A stretch of 33,828 bases of DNA from NCBI GenBank assembly GCA_002495055.1, contig DADR01000001.1, positions 370-34,197 on the forward strand, read 5' to 3'. Source of the stretch: Methanoregula sp. UBA247 (lineage in GTDB: Archaea > Halobacteriota > Methanomicrobia > Methanomicrobiales > Methanospirillaceae). Position 1 is the stretch's first letter. Every line of letters starts with the position of its first letter. Positions 15,001 through 23,043 of this stretch are shown piece by piece. Under the pieces are notes generated by a model, which ran no database searches, was not told where the DNA came from, and worked only from the letters and a program-made list of their open reading frames with translations. The position numbers and the translations under genes are program-made.

Positions 15001-15720
15001 ATGAGGGCAAAGGTCTGGATTGTCGGTGCTGGCCCCGGAAATCCTGAACTGATAACCGTTAAGGGATTATCGCTTCTCATTGATGCAGATGTTCTTATCT
15101 ATGCTGGATCACTGGTCAATCCCGAATTAATTGCCAAGTCGGGTGCGCTCATCAAACTTGACAGCTGGGGTATGAAGCTTGAAGAGATTGTCACGGCGAT
15201 GGAGGAACCGGCCAAGTCAGGAAAAACGGTAGTCAGGCTTCATTCTGGCGACCCCTCACTCTATGGGGCGATCGTTGAGCAGATCGAAGAACTGGAAAGA
15301 CGGGGAATCGATGTTGAGATCATCCCGGGGGTCTCATCACTCTTTGCTGCAGCGGCTGCACTTGGTTCCCAGCTTACTCTCCGTGGGATCTCTGAAAGCC
15401 TGATTGTTACGCGACCGGCAGGAAAAACACTCGATCACGATCAAATCAAAGAACTCTCCAGACTCGGCGCTACCCTTGTTATTTTTCTCGGTACCGATAA
15501 ACTGGGGGAGATCACCCAAAAACTTGCCTGTCCCGGGGATACCCCTGCAGCGGTTGTTTATCATGCCTCGTGGCCTGATCAGAAAATTATCCGTGGAACG
15601 GTTGCCGATATTGCAAAAAAAGTTTTGGATGAAGGGATCGACCACACGGCACTCCTCATCATAGGTGGTGTTGTCGATCCTCGCAGGACAGGATACACAA
15701 GGTCATATCTCTACTCATGA
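15001..15720 (+). CDS. cbiF: Cobalt-precorrin-4 C11-methyltransferase (CbiF)
   Basis: A 239-aa class III SAM methyltransferase. Diagnostic motifs are VGAGPGNPELITVKG at the N-terminus, IYAGSLVNPELI, RLHSGDPSLYGAIVEQ, EIIPGVSSLFAAAAAL and VVYHASWPDQKIIRGT. The AGSLV and HASWPDQ segments mark CbiF/CobM, which methylates C11 using SAM. The stop codon overlaps the cbiG start in an ATGA, so the two genes are probably translationally coupled. Confidence 0.95.
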   Translation: MRAKVWIVGAGPGNPELITVKGLSLLIDADVLIYAGSLVNPELIAKSGALIKLDSWGMKLEEIVTAMEEPAKSGKTVVRLHSGDPSLYGAIVEQIEELERRGIDVEIIPGVSSLFAAAAALGSQLTLRGISESLIVTRPAGKTLDHDQIKELSRLGATLVIFLGTDKLGEITQKLACPGDTPAAVVYHASWPDQKIIRGTVADIAKKVLDEGIDHTALLIIGGVVDPRRTGYTRSYLYS

Positions 15721-16589
15721 CTGATACGATAGTCATCGCACTTTCACGGTTTTTAGGCGAAGCAGAAAGAATCGCGGATTTTCTGGGTGCCGATGTCCGT
15801 GAATATACTCCTGATATTTTTTTAGAGATTTTTCCCCACACACGACGAATTGTTGCCATCATGTCGATAGGAATTGTCGTGCGCAGGATCGCACCGCTTA
15901 TTCATGATAAATGGAATGATCCGGCTGTTGTTGTTGTGAGTCCTGATATTGCTTATGCCATCCCACTCCTTGGGGGTCATCATGGAGCCAATGAACTTGC
16001 AAAAGAATTGTCAGCCCTGGGTATCCAGCCGGTTATCACGACAGCGACCGAAGCAACCGGAAGGGATTCCGTGGAGTCAATCGCGCAACGATGCGGGTGT
16101 GATATTATCAACAGGGAATCAACCCGGCAGGTTAATGCAACCATGCTCGATGGAGACATCCCGGTATTTGCGGTAAAAGGTCCCGGCATCGTCATAGCAG
16201 GTTCTGATGTTTCAATTCTTTTAAAACAAGGCGAATTTACCGTTGGTATCGGGTGTCGCAAAGACGTGAACAGCCAGGAAGTCCTTGATGCCATCAGGAA
16301 AGCACTTGCTGAAGCCGGGGTAGCAGAACACGATGTACTTGTCTATGCAACCACGCAGAAAAAGAGTGGTGAGACAGGACTCCGCGAGGCAATATCTACC
16401 CTATCTGGCAATTTAATATTCCTTGACGATGCTACAATAAATGCACAGCGTGGGATCACCCCTTCCCGGGCAACAAAGATCGGGCTCTCAGGTGTTGCCG
16501 AGCCATCCGCCCTTGCTGTGGCAAAACGAAAACAGCTTGTGATGGGAAAGAAAGTTTACGGGAGAGTTACTATTGCCATCGCACACTAA
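15717..16589 (+). CDS. cbiG: Cobalt-precorrin-5A hydrolase (CbiG)
   Basis: A 290-aa protein that opens the delta-lactone of cobalt-precorrin-5A and releases acetaldehyde, a step special to the anaerobic corrin pathway. An N-terminal domain includes AIMSIGIVVRRIAPLIHDKW and DPAVVVVSPD, followed by PLLGGHHGANELAKEL. The C-terminal domain begins near residue 175 with FTVGIGCRKDVNSQEVLDAI and ends with PSALAVAKRKQLVMGKKVYG. It joins cbiF by an ATGA overlap and overlaps cbiH by 17 nt. Confidence 0.94.
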   Translation: MTDTIVIALSRFLGEAERIADFLGADVREYTPDIFLEIFPHTRRIVAIMSIGIVVRRIAPLIHDKWNDPAVVVVSPDIAYAIPLLGGHHGANELAKELSALGIQPVITTATEATGRDSVESIAQRCGCDIINRESTRQVNATMLDGDIPVFAVKGPGIVIAGSDVSILLKQGEFTVGIGCRKDVNSQEVLDAIRKALAEAGVAEHDVLVYATTQKKSGETGLREAISTLSGNLIFLDDATINAQRGITPSRATKIGLSGVAEPSALAVAKRKQLVMGKKVYGRVTIAIAH

Positions 16590-17358
16590 ATCTGGAAATG
16601 GGAGCCTTGCCATAGTTGGTCTGGGACCTGGACTCAGGGAATACATAACCCCCCGTGCCCTCAAGGTTATTGCCGGCGCAGACTATGTGATTGGCAATGC
16701 CCTGTATCTTGATCCTCTTGAACCGTTGCTTTCAGGGAAAACCGTAATCCGAAGTTCGATGGGCAAAGAGGTTGAACGGGCACAACAGGCTATAGATCTT
16801 GCCTCTTCGCATACGGTTGCCATTGTATCGGGAGGTGATGCCGGGGTCTATGGCATGGCAAGCATTGTCCTTGAAGTTCTCGAGCATTCCGGCGCTGATA
16901 TCGATGTCGAGGTAATCCCGGGGATCACAGCGGCAAATGCCGCAGCATCAAGGATCGGATCTCCCCTGTCTGGTGATTTTGCAGTCATCAGTTTATCGGA
17001 TCTTTTAACCCCGCTCGAAGTGATTGAACAGCGACTTGACGCAGTCTTTTCCGTTGGAATCCCGGTAGTGCTCTACAACCCGAAAAGCCGGGGAAGACCG
17101 CATAATTTTACGCTTGCAATAGCACATGCCCGCAAGTATCTTGGTGCTGAAACACCCATAGCAGTCGTCAGGAACGCTTTACGTGATGGTGAAGAAGTAA
17201 TCGTGACGACACTTGCCGGTGCGGAAAAGGTAGAGAAAGATGTAGACATGCACGCGACAGTTATTATTGGCGGAAAGGAGAGCCGGATATGGAGGATGGG
17301 TGAAGATGTCAAAGGAATTATTACGCCACGGGGATATCACCACAAATACGTATATTGA
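16573..17358 (+). CDS. cbiH: Cobalt-precorrin-3B C17-methyltransferase (CbiH)
   Basis: A 261-aa class III SAM methyltransferase that methylates C17 with ring contraction. Motifs are VGLGPGLREYITPRAL, VSGGDAGVYGMASIV, EVIPGITAANAAASRIG and the CbiH-specific DFAVISLSDLLTP, then VVLYNPKSRGRPHNF. The start is probably the TTG at 16573, eight nt after GGGAGA, because no ATG occurs before the SAM loop. It overlaps cbiG by 17 nt and cbiC by 53 nt. Confidence 0.93.
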   Translation: MPSHTKSGNGSLAIVGLGPGLREYITPRALKVIAGADYVIGNALYLDPLEPLLSGKTVIRSSMGKEVERAQQAIDLASSHTVAIVSGGDAGVYGMASIVLEVLEHSGADIDVEVIPGITAANAAASRIGSPLSGDFAVISLSDLLTPLEVIEQRLDAVFSVGIPVVLYNPKSRGRPHNFTLAIAHARKYLGAETPIAVVRNALRDGEEVIVTTLAGAEKVEKDVDMHATVIIGGKESRIWRMGEDVKGIITPRGYHHKYVY

Positions 17359-17971
17359 TCCTGGTGCTGAAACGAAAGAAGCCTACGAGATCTCAAAAAA
17401 ATCGCGTTCGCTTGCACGAACCATGGTTGGCAATACAAATGATGAAGACCGAGTCAGGCAGCGTTGTTCTGTTGCCGTCGGTGATTTTAACATGGCAGCT
17501 CTCATGAGATTCCACAATGATCCTATTGCCGCAGCACTTACTGCACTTCAACAAGGTGCTCCAATTATCACCGATATTCGCATGGTACAGGCAGGTATCC
17601 AGAAAAAAGGACATGCGAGCGAAGTGCTGTGTGCGCTTGATTTCGGTGGCGACATCGCACAGGAGCAAGGGATAACAAGGAGCTCAGCCGGCATTTTCGC
17701 CCTCAGGGAAAAACTTGCCGGTTCGATAGTTTTGATTGGTAATGCACCATCAGCCCTCCTGTCCCTCTGCGATATGGTCAAAGGGGGGATTCGCCCTGCC
17801 GTTATCATAGGAGTCCCGGTGGGATTTGTCAATGCAGCGGAGTCTAAGGAACTGCTGCGCACACTGGATATACCCTCAATATCAACAAAAGGAACACGGG
17901 GTGGCACTCCTGTGGCGGTTGCAGCACTGAACGAGTGCATCACAATAGTTATTGAAAGGCACCACCAATGA
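17306..17971 (+). CDS. cbiC: Cobalt-precorrin-8 methylmutase (CbiC)
   Basis: A 221-aa protein of the precorrin-8X methylmutase family, which moves a methyl group from C11 to C12. C-terminal motifs are classical: IGNAPSALLSLCDMVKGG, IIGVPVGFVNAAESKELL and STKGTRGGTPVAVAALN. Mid-protein GAPIITDIRMVQAGI is also typical. The ATG at 17306 is chosen over one 39 nt upstream because GGAGG (17291-17295) lies 10 nt before it. The helix that carries the catalytic His in bacterial CbiC/CobH (RVIHATGD-like) reads RCSVAVGD here, putting Val56 at the His position. The gene is embedded in the operon, so it is probably functional, perhaps as a methanogen variant. Confidence 0.9.
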   Translation: MSKELLRHGDITTNTYIDPGAETKEAYEISKKSRSLARTMVGNTNDEDRVRQRCSVAVGDFNMAALMRFHNDPIAAALTALQQGAPIITDIRMVQAGIQKKGHASEVLCALDFGGDIAQEQGITRSSAGIFALREKLAGSIVLIGNAPSALLSLCDMVKGGIRPAVIIGVPVGFVNAAESKELLRTLDIPSISTKGTRGGTPVAVAALNECITIVIERHHQ

Positions 17972-18972
17972 GAGATCCGGTTACCGGCTTTGATTATCCC
18001 ACAGAATGGGTAAAGAAATGTTCCTCCCCGGATTTACTCCATCTGGCAGAGGAAGGTTTGGCAGTGCTTACTTCCTCGGGCACCGTGATCCGGCGGGGAT
18101 ATACCACCGGAACTACAGCTGCTGCTGCATGTAAAGCTGCCATACTTTCCCTTTCAGGTGTTGTGACATCGGTTCCTGTCCTTCTCCCCTGCGGACTCGT
18201 AGTTTCTGTCCCGGTCTTCGGGATAGCCGGGAATGCATCCTGTAAAAAATTTGCCGGAGATTATCCGGATGACGTGACTGCCGGGTGTGAATTTATCGCA
18301 GAAGCCAAGCCTTTCCCGGAAGGTATCAGGTTTCTCCCTGGTGAGGGGATCGGGCGGTTTTCACGTGATACCCCCAGATTCAGGAAAGGCGAACCAGCTA
18401 TCAGCCCGGCTCCCCTTGAATGTATCCTCATATCGATACAGGAAGCAATCGATCAGCAAGGACTTTCAGGTGTACGGGTCAAGCTCCAGATCCCGTTTGG
18501 TGCCGAGATTGCTAAAAAAACTCTCAATACCAGAATGGGCGTGGAAGGAGGACTTTCCGTTCTTGGTACTACCGGTCTCGTTGAACCATGGGATGACCAT
18601 CTCGAAGAATCAATACGCGAACGCGTTTCCACATCGCATAATGCAGTACTCACAACGGGTCGCATCGGGCTGAGGTATGCACGGTTGCTGTATCCGGATC
18701 ACGATATCGTGCTTGTTGGGGGTAAAATTGGTGAAGCACTCCATATGGCTCAGGGGGACACGATACTTTTTGGACTGCCAGCACTCATACTGCGTTATAT
18801 CAATCCGAATATCCTCGACGGGACCGGATATACTACCGTAGAGGAATATTCAGAGTCACCACAATTTCACACTACAATGAGTGCAAACCTCAGGGAATTC
18901 AAAACAGAGTACCCTCAAATAAAGGTAGTTCTCATCAACCGGAAGGGTGTCATTATCGGAGAAAGCCCATGA
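17968..18972 (+). CDS. cbiD: Cobalt-precorrin-5B C1-methyltransferase (CbiD)
   Basis: A 334-aa protein. The family signature RRGYTTGTTAAAACKAAI occurs at about residues 42-59, followed by conserved segments EGIGRF, KTLNTRMGVEGGLSVLGTTG and VLTTGRIGLRYARLLYP. CbiD methylates C1 in the anaerobic pathway and is unrelated in fold to the other Cbi methyltransferases. An N-terminal extension of about 40 aa (FDYPTEWVKKCSSPDLLHL) is typical of methanogen CbiD. It is joined to cbiC and cbiE by ATGA overlaps. Confidence 0.94.
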   Translation: MRDPVTGFDYPTEWVKKCSSPDLLHLAEEGLAVLTSSGTVIRRGYTTGTTAAAACKAAILSLSGVVTSVPVLLPCGLVVSVPVFGIAGNASCKKFAGDYPDDVTAGCEFIAEAKPFPEGIRFLPGEGIGRFSRDTPRFRKGEPAISPAPLECILISIQEAIDQQGLSGVRVKLQIPFGAEIAKKTLNTRMGVEGGLSVLGTTGLVEPWDDHLEESIRERVSTSHNAVLTTGRIGLRYARLLYPDHDIVLVGGKIGEALHMAQGDTILFGLPALILRYINPNILDGTGYTTVEEYSESPQFHTTMSANLREFKTEYPQIKVVLINRKGVIIGESP

Positions 18973-19550
18973 TAATTATTGGTGTCGGATGCGGACCAGG
19001 TATGCTCACCGAACAAGCAATCCGTGAGATTTCCCGGGCAACCATTGTTTATGGATCAGATCGTGCAATTGAACTGGCAAAATCATATATCCCTTTTAAC
19101 TGCACGGTAAAAACAATCGATGACTTCAAAAATCTTGATCAACTCGCAAAAGACGCCATTATTCTTTCCACCGGTGATCCCATGCTTGCCGGATTAGGAT
19201 ATCTTTCCGGGGAGGTGATTCCGGGAATTTCTTCACTCCAGGTTGCGACTGCAAGGCTGCGTATCCCGATTTCACGGGTGGCAGTTGTTGTAGCACATGG
19301 CAAAGGTCACAAAAAAGGTATGCGGGACACCGTGGAGGAAGTGAAACGGGGCAAGATCGTTTTTCTTCTTGCCGATCCAAAATTTAATGTTCAGGAGCTC
19401 TACACAGAACTTTCAGCGCTTCCTGAGCCCTTGAAGATAGCGCTTTGCGAAAATCTCGGGTATCCTGAAGAGCACATTCTTATAGGGGATATCCATTCAC
19501 CACCTCAACCGACTGAGGCAATATATTCCATCGTTATTGGGAATTTCTGA
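18969..19550 (+). CDS. cbiE: Cobalt-precorrin-7 C5-methyltransferase (CbiE)
   Basis: A 193-aa class III SAM methyltransferase. Motifs are IGVGCGPGMLTEQAIREI at the N-terminus, YGSDRAIELAKSY, LSTGDPMLAGLGYL, VIPGISSLQVATARL and a C-terminal LGYPEEHILIGDI. These identify CbiE, which methylates C5 and acts with CbiT. It is the last gene of the operon. No precorrin-6A reductase (CbiJ) or amidase (CbiA/CbiP) follows, so those must lie elsewhere. A T6 tract at 19592-19597 may end the transcript. Confidence 0.93.
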   Translation: MIIIGVGCGPGMLTEQAIREISRATIVYGSDRAIELAKSYIPFNCTVKTIDDFKNLDQLAKDAIILSTGDPMLAGLGYLSGEVIPGISSLQVATARLRIPISRVAVVVAHGKGHKKGMRDTVEEVKRGKIVFLLADPKFNVQELYTELSALPEPLKIALCENLGYPEEHILIGDIHSPPQPTEAIYSIVIGNF

Positions 19551-20346
19551 TTATTCACATGATTAGGAATTCAAAGCCTATAACAACAAGCTTTTTTCCC
19601 GTTGGTTTCGATACTTCAGTAGAATGTATCTATGGATAAAGAAACAAAACTGCAGGTAAATTTCCAAAAAATAGCAATTTTTATGTTGAGAATAATAACA
19701 AGTTCAGCTCTGGACAGGTCTGGGTGTTCATCTTAAACTGGAAAGCGGGATACTCCGGTCCATCCACTTATAATTACCTGGATGACCAGTAATCCTGCTG
19801 CTCCTGTATTGATTATCTATTGACTACGGGTGAACAAAATAGGGCATACAAGTTTTCTGTATATGAAAGGTGAGAGTGAACAGGGATCCATTTTAACAGG
19901 TAGATAATAAAAACAACAAAACGACCAGTTCTCCATGGGAAATAAGTCGGTCAAAGCGCCGCTTTTCGTCTGACAAACTCAATTTTCGTGTGAATTAATT
20001 TCCGGTTGAACTCTGGGATTTGCTCGTGAACTATCCGGATATCCACAAAGATAATCCGAACGTCCGCGATCAAAGTTGGGGGTATACCAGTTATAGACAG
20101 ATGGTGAGTGCATCCATATCAGAAAAGTGGCGATATGAACATCTACAAAATTAGAAAATATTTTGTCAAAGAAATGAAAAGACGGTTATGAGATATCTTC
20201 TTATTATCATATACTGGTTGCTGCACCGCATTTTTAGTGATCGCACCTGGGGTATTTGCCATCCGGCATGAAAGATGTATACAACTTCCGATGAGAAAAA
20301 CTCTTTTACGGGCACGAATCAAACAATAATTTCAGGAGAGAATATT
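19551..20346. other. Gene-poor region with coding-like remnants
   Basis: Nearly 800 bp without an intact gene. Three short stretches look protein-like. At about 19635-19790 a frame ends in SSGQVWVFILNWKAGYSGPS before a stop. At about 20005-20150 a startless frame contains ELWDLLVNYPDIHKDNPNV and ends in a stop. At about 20190-20275 MRYLLIII followed, after a frame change, by AFLVIAPGVFA resembles a broken signal peptide. These fit one or two decayed genes but are not proof. No repeats or RNA genes are recognised. Confidence 0.35.
19592..19597 (+). terminator. Oligo-T tract after the cbi operon
   Basis: Six T residues lie 42 nt after the cbiE stop and before a change to non-coding sequence. 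Weak, but the only T tract close to the operon end on this strand. Confidence 0.3.
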
Positions 20347-20541
20347 ATGAGTACTAAAAAGTCGCCCATTGTGATAACAAAACGGCAGTTCAGTATTGTA
20401 TTGTTCATTATCGGTTTAGTTATGCTCTTCATTCCTTACTTAAAATCCTTTGATTCCCTGTTTCCGGAGATATCCCAGTATTTCAGTATCATGTTTTACC
20501 TGGGACTATTATTGGTCGTAATCGGTTACTACATCAAATAA
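20347..20541 (+). CDS. Small two-helix membrane protein
   Basis: A 64-aa protein starting at the ATG that follows TTCAGGAGAG (20331-20340), a good ribosome site. The frame extends 24 codons further upstream, but that part lacks protein character. Two hydrophobic segments (about residues 14-33 and 43-62) flank a loop with FDSLFPEISQY. The N-terminus MSTKKSPIVITKRQF is basic, so it is probably cytoplasmic. The function is unknown. It converges with the next gene over 32 bp. Confidence 0.62.
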   Translation: MSTKKSPIVITKRQFSIVLFIIGLVMLFIPYLKSFDSLFPEISQYFSIMFYLGLLLVVIGYYIK

Positions 20542-20573
20542 TCAAGTATACTTCTTTACGAATAAACAGCCCA

Positions 20574-21098
20574 TTATTTTTTCTTGGATCCGTCTTTTTC
20601 CGGCAGGTTTGCCTCTTCAATTTTAATTTCACACTGGCGATCACCCGTGCACATTGTCCTGACAAATCGTGCGGAGTATTTTTTATTCAGTCGCGGGATT
20701 GTGGTCAGGGTTAACGCCATGCACTTGTGGAAAGTAGCGGGATCTTCTGCTCCGATTTCGAGATTTCTGGATGGTAGAGGACATCGTTTGACCAGAACCA
20801 CTGCACCCTCCTGTGAGATTTTAAGGATTTCGGAGTTATAATCGGGACCAAAGAAGATCGTCATCACTATCCGCAGGCTATCGGCAAGTTCGCCTGCATT
20901 ACTGGTGGGGAGCGAAAGATCGCAGACGATGTCAAGTGCCATGTTGGAGAGCGCCATCCAGATCTCCTGCTCGATTTCGTCGTATTTCTCACCCACAACT
21001 CTACGGTATGCACTATCATAGAGTGCTGGAAGGTGAGCTGCAAGTTTTGCGGCAAGTCGCCATTTCATTACATCTGGTATAGATTTCAGGTCAGGCAT
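20574..21098 (-). CDS. Hypothetical protein with conserved-looking cysteines
   Basis: A 174-aa soluble protein. An alpha-helical N-terminal half (RLAAKLAAHLPALYDSAYRRV, then EIEQEIWMALSNMALDIV) is followed by VVLVKRCPLPSR, TFHKCMAL and, near the end, MCTGDRQCEIKIEEA. The C-x-G-D-x-x-C-E ending recalls proteins of the V4R or thiazoline-carboxylate hydrolase-like groups, where cysteines bind metal, but I cannot assign it. The C-terminus is Lys-rich (GSKKK). The start is an ATG. It appears to be a single-gene unit. Confidence 0.65.
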   Translation of the reverse strand: MPDLKSIPDVMKWRLAAKLAAHLPALYDSAYRRVVGEKYDEIEQEIWMALSNMALDIVCDLSLPTSNAGELADSLRIVMTIFFGPDYNSEILKISQEGAVVLVKRCPLPSRNLEIGAEDPATFHKCMALTLTTIPRLNKKYSARFVRTMCTGDRQCEIKIEEANLPEKDGSKKK

Positions 21099-21406
21099 AG
21101 TTATTCATTGCTTGATCGGTTCTAAGGTTGAAACAGTTTATAATACATTGGTTGGAGCAACGGGAGAATCTGCAGGGAGACTTGTTCATCCCTTTTTTAA
21201 AAAGCGTAAAGGAGGACTTCAATATATCTGAGCGAATAATGATAGGAAACCAGAAAACCGTTATCTGGATTATTTTGTAAAATATTTAAAAGCAGAAAGA
21301 CCGGGGGAAATTTTTTGAGATGAGAGATGAGTATTTTTGCCCCCAGCACATAGATATTTTTTTATATCGTTTGTCGAAAGTCTGCTTTGTCGACCGGGTT
21401 CTTCCC
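21099..21406. other. 308-bp intergenic region
   Basis: Holds the promoter region of the 174-aa gene (minus strand) and the 3' flank of the TPR gene. A startless open stretch at about 21122-21231 gives a Gly- and Lys-rich peptide; it is not supported as a gene. A+T-rich runs such as 21350-21366 are present. Nothing else is recognised. Confidence 0.4.
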
Positions 21407-21751
21407 TTACCTGCCACAGTACAGATCGATTGATTTCTCAATACACTGTGTTGCTTCTTTGGTTTTCCCCAGCTTTTTCAGACTCATTCCTTTATTGAAC
21501 CATGCGTCCGCATGGGTGGGATCAATCTGAAGGGCTTTGTCATAGGATGCGATCGCGTCTTCTTTCTTATCAAGGCAATCCTGACAGTTGCCCAGCAGTG
21601 TATATGCTTCCGGATAACCGGGATTTTTATCGATCGCCTTCATAAGATAATTTATTGCTGCAGTATGATCTCCCGTCATTGCCCGTTCCTGCGCCTGCCT
21701 GACAAGATATTCAGCTTCCCCAAAGGCGCCGTGTATCGCATCGAGTTTCAT
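21407..21751 (-). CDS. Small TPR-repeat protein
   Basis: A 114-aa soluble protein made of about three tetratricopeptide repeats (AINYLMKAIDKNPGYPEAY, AIASYDKALQIDPTHADAWF, then KGMSLKKLGKTKEATQCIEK). It ends in DLYCGR. TPR proteins mediate protein-protein contacts; the partner is unknown. The ATG at 21751 has GGAGGAAAGAAA directly before it and is preferred over an in-frame ATG 27 nt upstream that lies before that site. It lacks a signal peptide, unlike the larger TPR protein at 2596-3567. A strongly A+T-rich stretch at 21800-21845 is the probable promoter. Confidence 0.75.
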   Translation of the reverse strand: MKLDAIHGAFGEAEYLVRQAQERAMTGDHTAAINYLMKAIDKNPGYPEAYTLLGNCQDCLDKKEDAIASYDKALQIDPTHADAWFNKGMSLKKLGKTKEATQCIEKSIDLYCGR

Positions 21752-22122
21752 TTTCTTTCCTCCATGCCACGGGATCATCCCCAGGATCTTCCGTGACCAG
21801 TTTTAAATAATTTTTTTAATTTATATTAATTTGCACAATATAATTGTAATGCATAATTGCACTGTAATTCTGCATCATAGTCTGCCATGCGAATAATAAA
21901 AATTCAGTGAAGGGCATGGATAGTTCTTACCGGACGTGAAATAAGTACAAAAAAATATGGATAATCCTTATGACCGTCCAGTATATATTAAAAATCTTGT
22001 ACAATTTTACAGTTTGAAAGATTCATCATAGGGCAAAAAAAAGGTTTTTTATCTTAAAGAACATGAATTGGAGTAAGAAAATTCAGCTTCGTTGATCGAT
22101 TGTACAGGTTCACCGATTACAT
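21752..22122. other. 371-bp A+T-rich intergenic region
   Basis: Contains the minus-strand promoter of the TPR gene (TATA-like TTATTTAAAA and ATTAATATAAATT around 21800-21832). It also holds near-repeats of TAATGCAT/ATTCTGCAT and, near 22035-22042, the minus-strand T8 terminator of the chemosensory cluster. No gene is seen. Confidence 0.45.
22035..22042 (-). terminator. Oligo-T terminator of the chemosensory cluster
   Basis: Eight A residues on the plus strand are a minus-strand T8 tract about 80 nt beyond the last gene of the cluster. Confidence 0.4.
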
Positions 22123-22131
22123 TCAACGAAG
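22087..22131 (-). repeat. Stem-loop at the 3' end of the REC gene
   Basis: CTTCGTTGA (22087-22095) is a perfect 9-bp inverse of TCAACGAAG (22123-22131), with a 27-nt loop. The arm at 22123-22131 includes the stop codon of the REC gene. In the transcript this would form a 3' stem-loop before the T8 tract, as part of the terminator or a stability element. Confidence 0.45.
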
Positions 22132-22992
22132 AGTCTTTAATGTCTGGTCCACCATCAGTTCAGCTTTTGTCATGTGCTCCCATGCCAGGTTTGGCTCTTT
22201 CTCATGAATTGCATTGGCCAGATCCAGACATTCATGTATGGCTGTGAGCTGGTTTGCCAGGTTATCACGGGTGAGGTTTATCATCATCAGAAGTCTCTTA
22301 TTTTCTCTGGTGGTCGATTCTTCCATTCGCCTTTGTTCGGTGTTTTCCTGCAGGAGATTTTCATTGGTTTGCTGCAGCATCTCAACCGTCTGCCGGAGGT
22401 CCCGGTTCATAGTAGTAAGACGTTCGTTGGCTTCTTTTAATTCTGCATTTTTCCTGAGCGCGAGATCATAGGTTGAGACCAGGATTGCCGGTGTCCTGAG
22501 GTTATTAGCAGGAATGAGATGTGTCTGACCAGCAAACGATACTTCAACGGCAGCACCTGTATCATCCGAACCCTGATGCGCCATTGAATTCAGGGTGCTT
22601 GTTACCCGTGATGTCACATGTTCAGGCTCAAAAGGCTTGATGATAATATTATTTGCCCCTGCCTCCAGACCTTTTATTAAATCGGCCGGGTCAAAAAGTT
22701 GGGTAACAAGGATGACCGGTATATGCGCCATATTCTCATTTTGTTTGATAGCATGACAAAGTGCATAGCCATCCATCGCTGGCATGATTATATCGGTCAG
22801 TACGAGGGTAGGCGGGTCAATTCTGATCTGCTCCAGGGCATCATTCCCATTCGCGGCCAGGGCAACCTGGTATCCATTATTCACAAGAATATGGCGGAGG
22901 TATTCAGCCTGTGTCCGGCTGTCCTCGACAATGAGAATTTTCGTATCCGCATTTTTATTTTGCGTCATCATTTTATCCATCGTAATTATCAT
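22123..22992 (-). CDS. Response regulator with coiled coil and histidine-less DHp-like domain
   Basis: A 289-aa cytoplasmic protein. Residues 17-135 are a receiver with acidic pocket ED (23-24), phosphoacceptor D67 (VLTDIIMP), T97 and K119. A linker with VSFAGQTHLIPANNLRTPAI and LVSTYDLALRKNAELKE follows, then a coiled coil at about 180-235. Residues 238-289 (NLTRDNLANQLTAIHECLDL onwards) match the histidine-kinase dimerisation domain common in methanogens, whose core reads LTRHDILNQLT. Here the phosphoacceptor His is Asp243, and no ATPase domain follows. It is therefore not a kinase by itself; it may be an output, a phosphate sink, or a partner for real kinases. It is the last gene of the cluster, 51 bp after cheA. 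In-frame ATGs at residues 5, 8 and 9 leave the exact start open. Confidence 0.85.
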   Translation of the reverse strand: MIITMDKMMTQNKNADTKILIVEDSRTQAEYLRHILVNNGYQVALAANGNDALEQIRIDPPTLVLTDIIMPAMDGYALCHAIKQNENMAHIPVILVTQLFDPADLIKGLEAGANNIIIKPFEPEHVTSRVTSTLNSMAHQGSDDTGAAVEVSFAGQTHLIPANNLRTPAILVSTYDLALRKNAELKEANERLTTMNRDLRQTVEMLQQTNENLLQENTEQRRMEESTTRENKRLLMMINLTRDNLANQLTAIHECLDLANAIHEKEPNLAWEHMTKAELMVDQTLKTLR

Positions 22993-23043
22993 CCAGTCAG
23001 AACGTCCTTCCGCGTGAAAAAGATCAACATTGTTTTTTGGATA

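Noticed and set aside
21122..21231. Startless open stretch encoding a Gly/Lys-rich peptide
   Set aside because: No ATG, no convincing start signal and no recognisable similarity; too short to trust.
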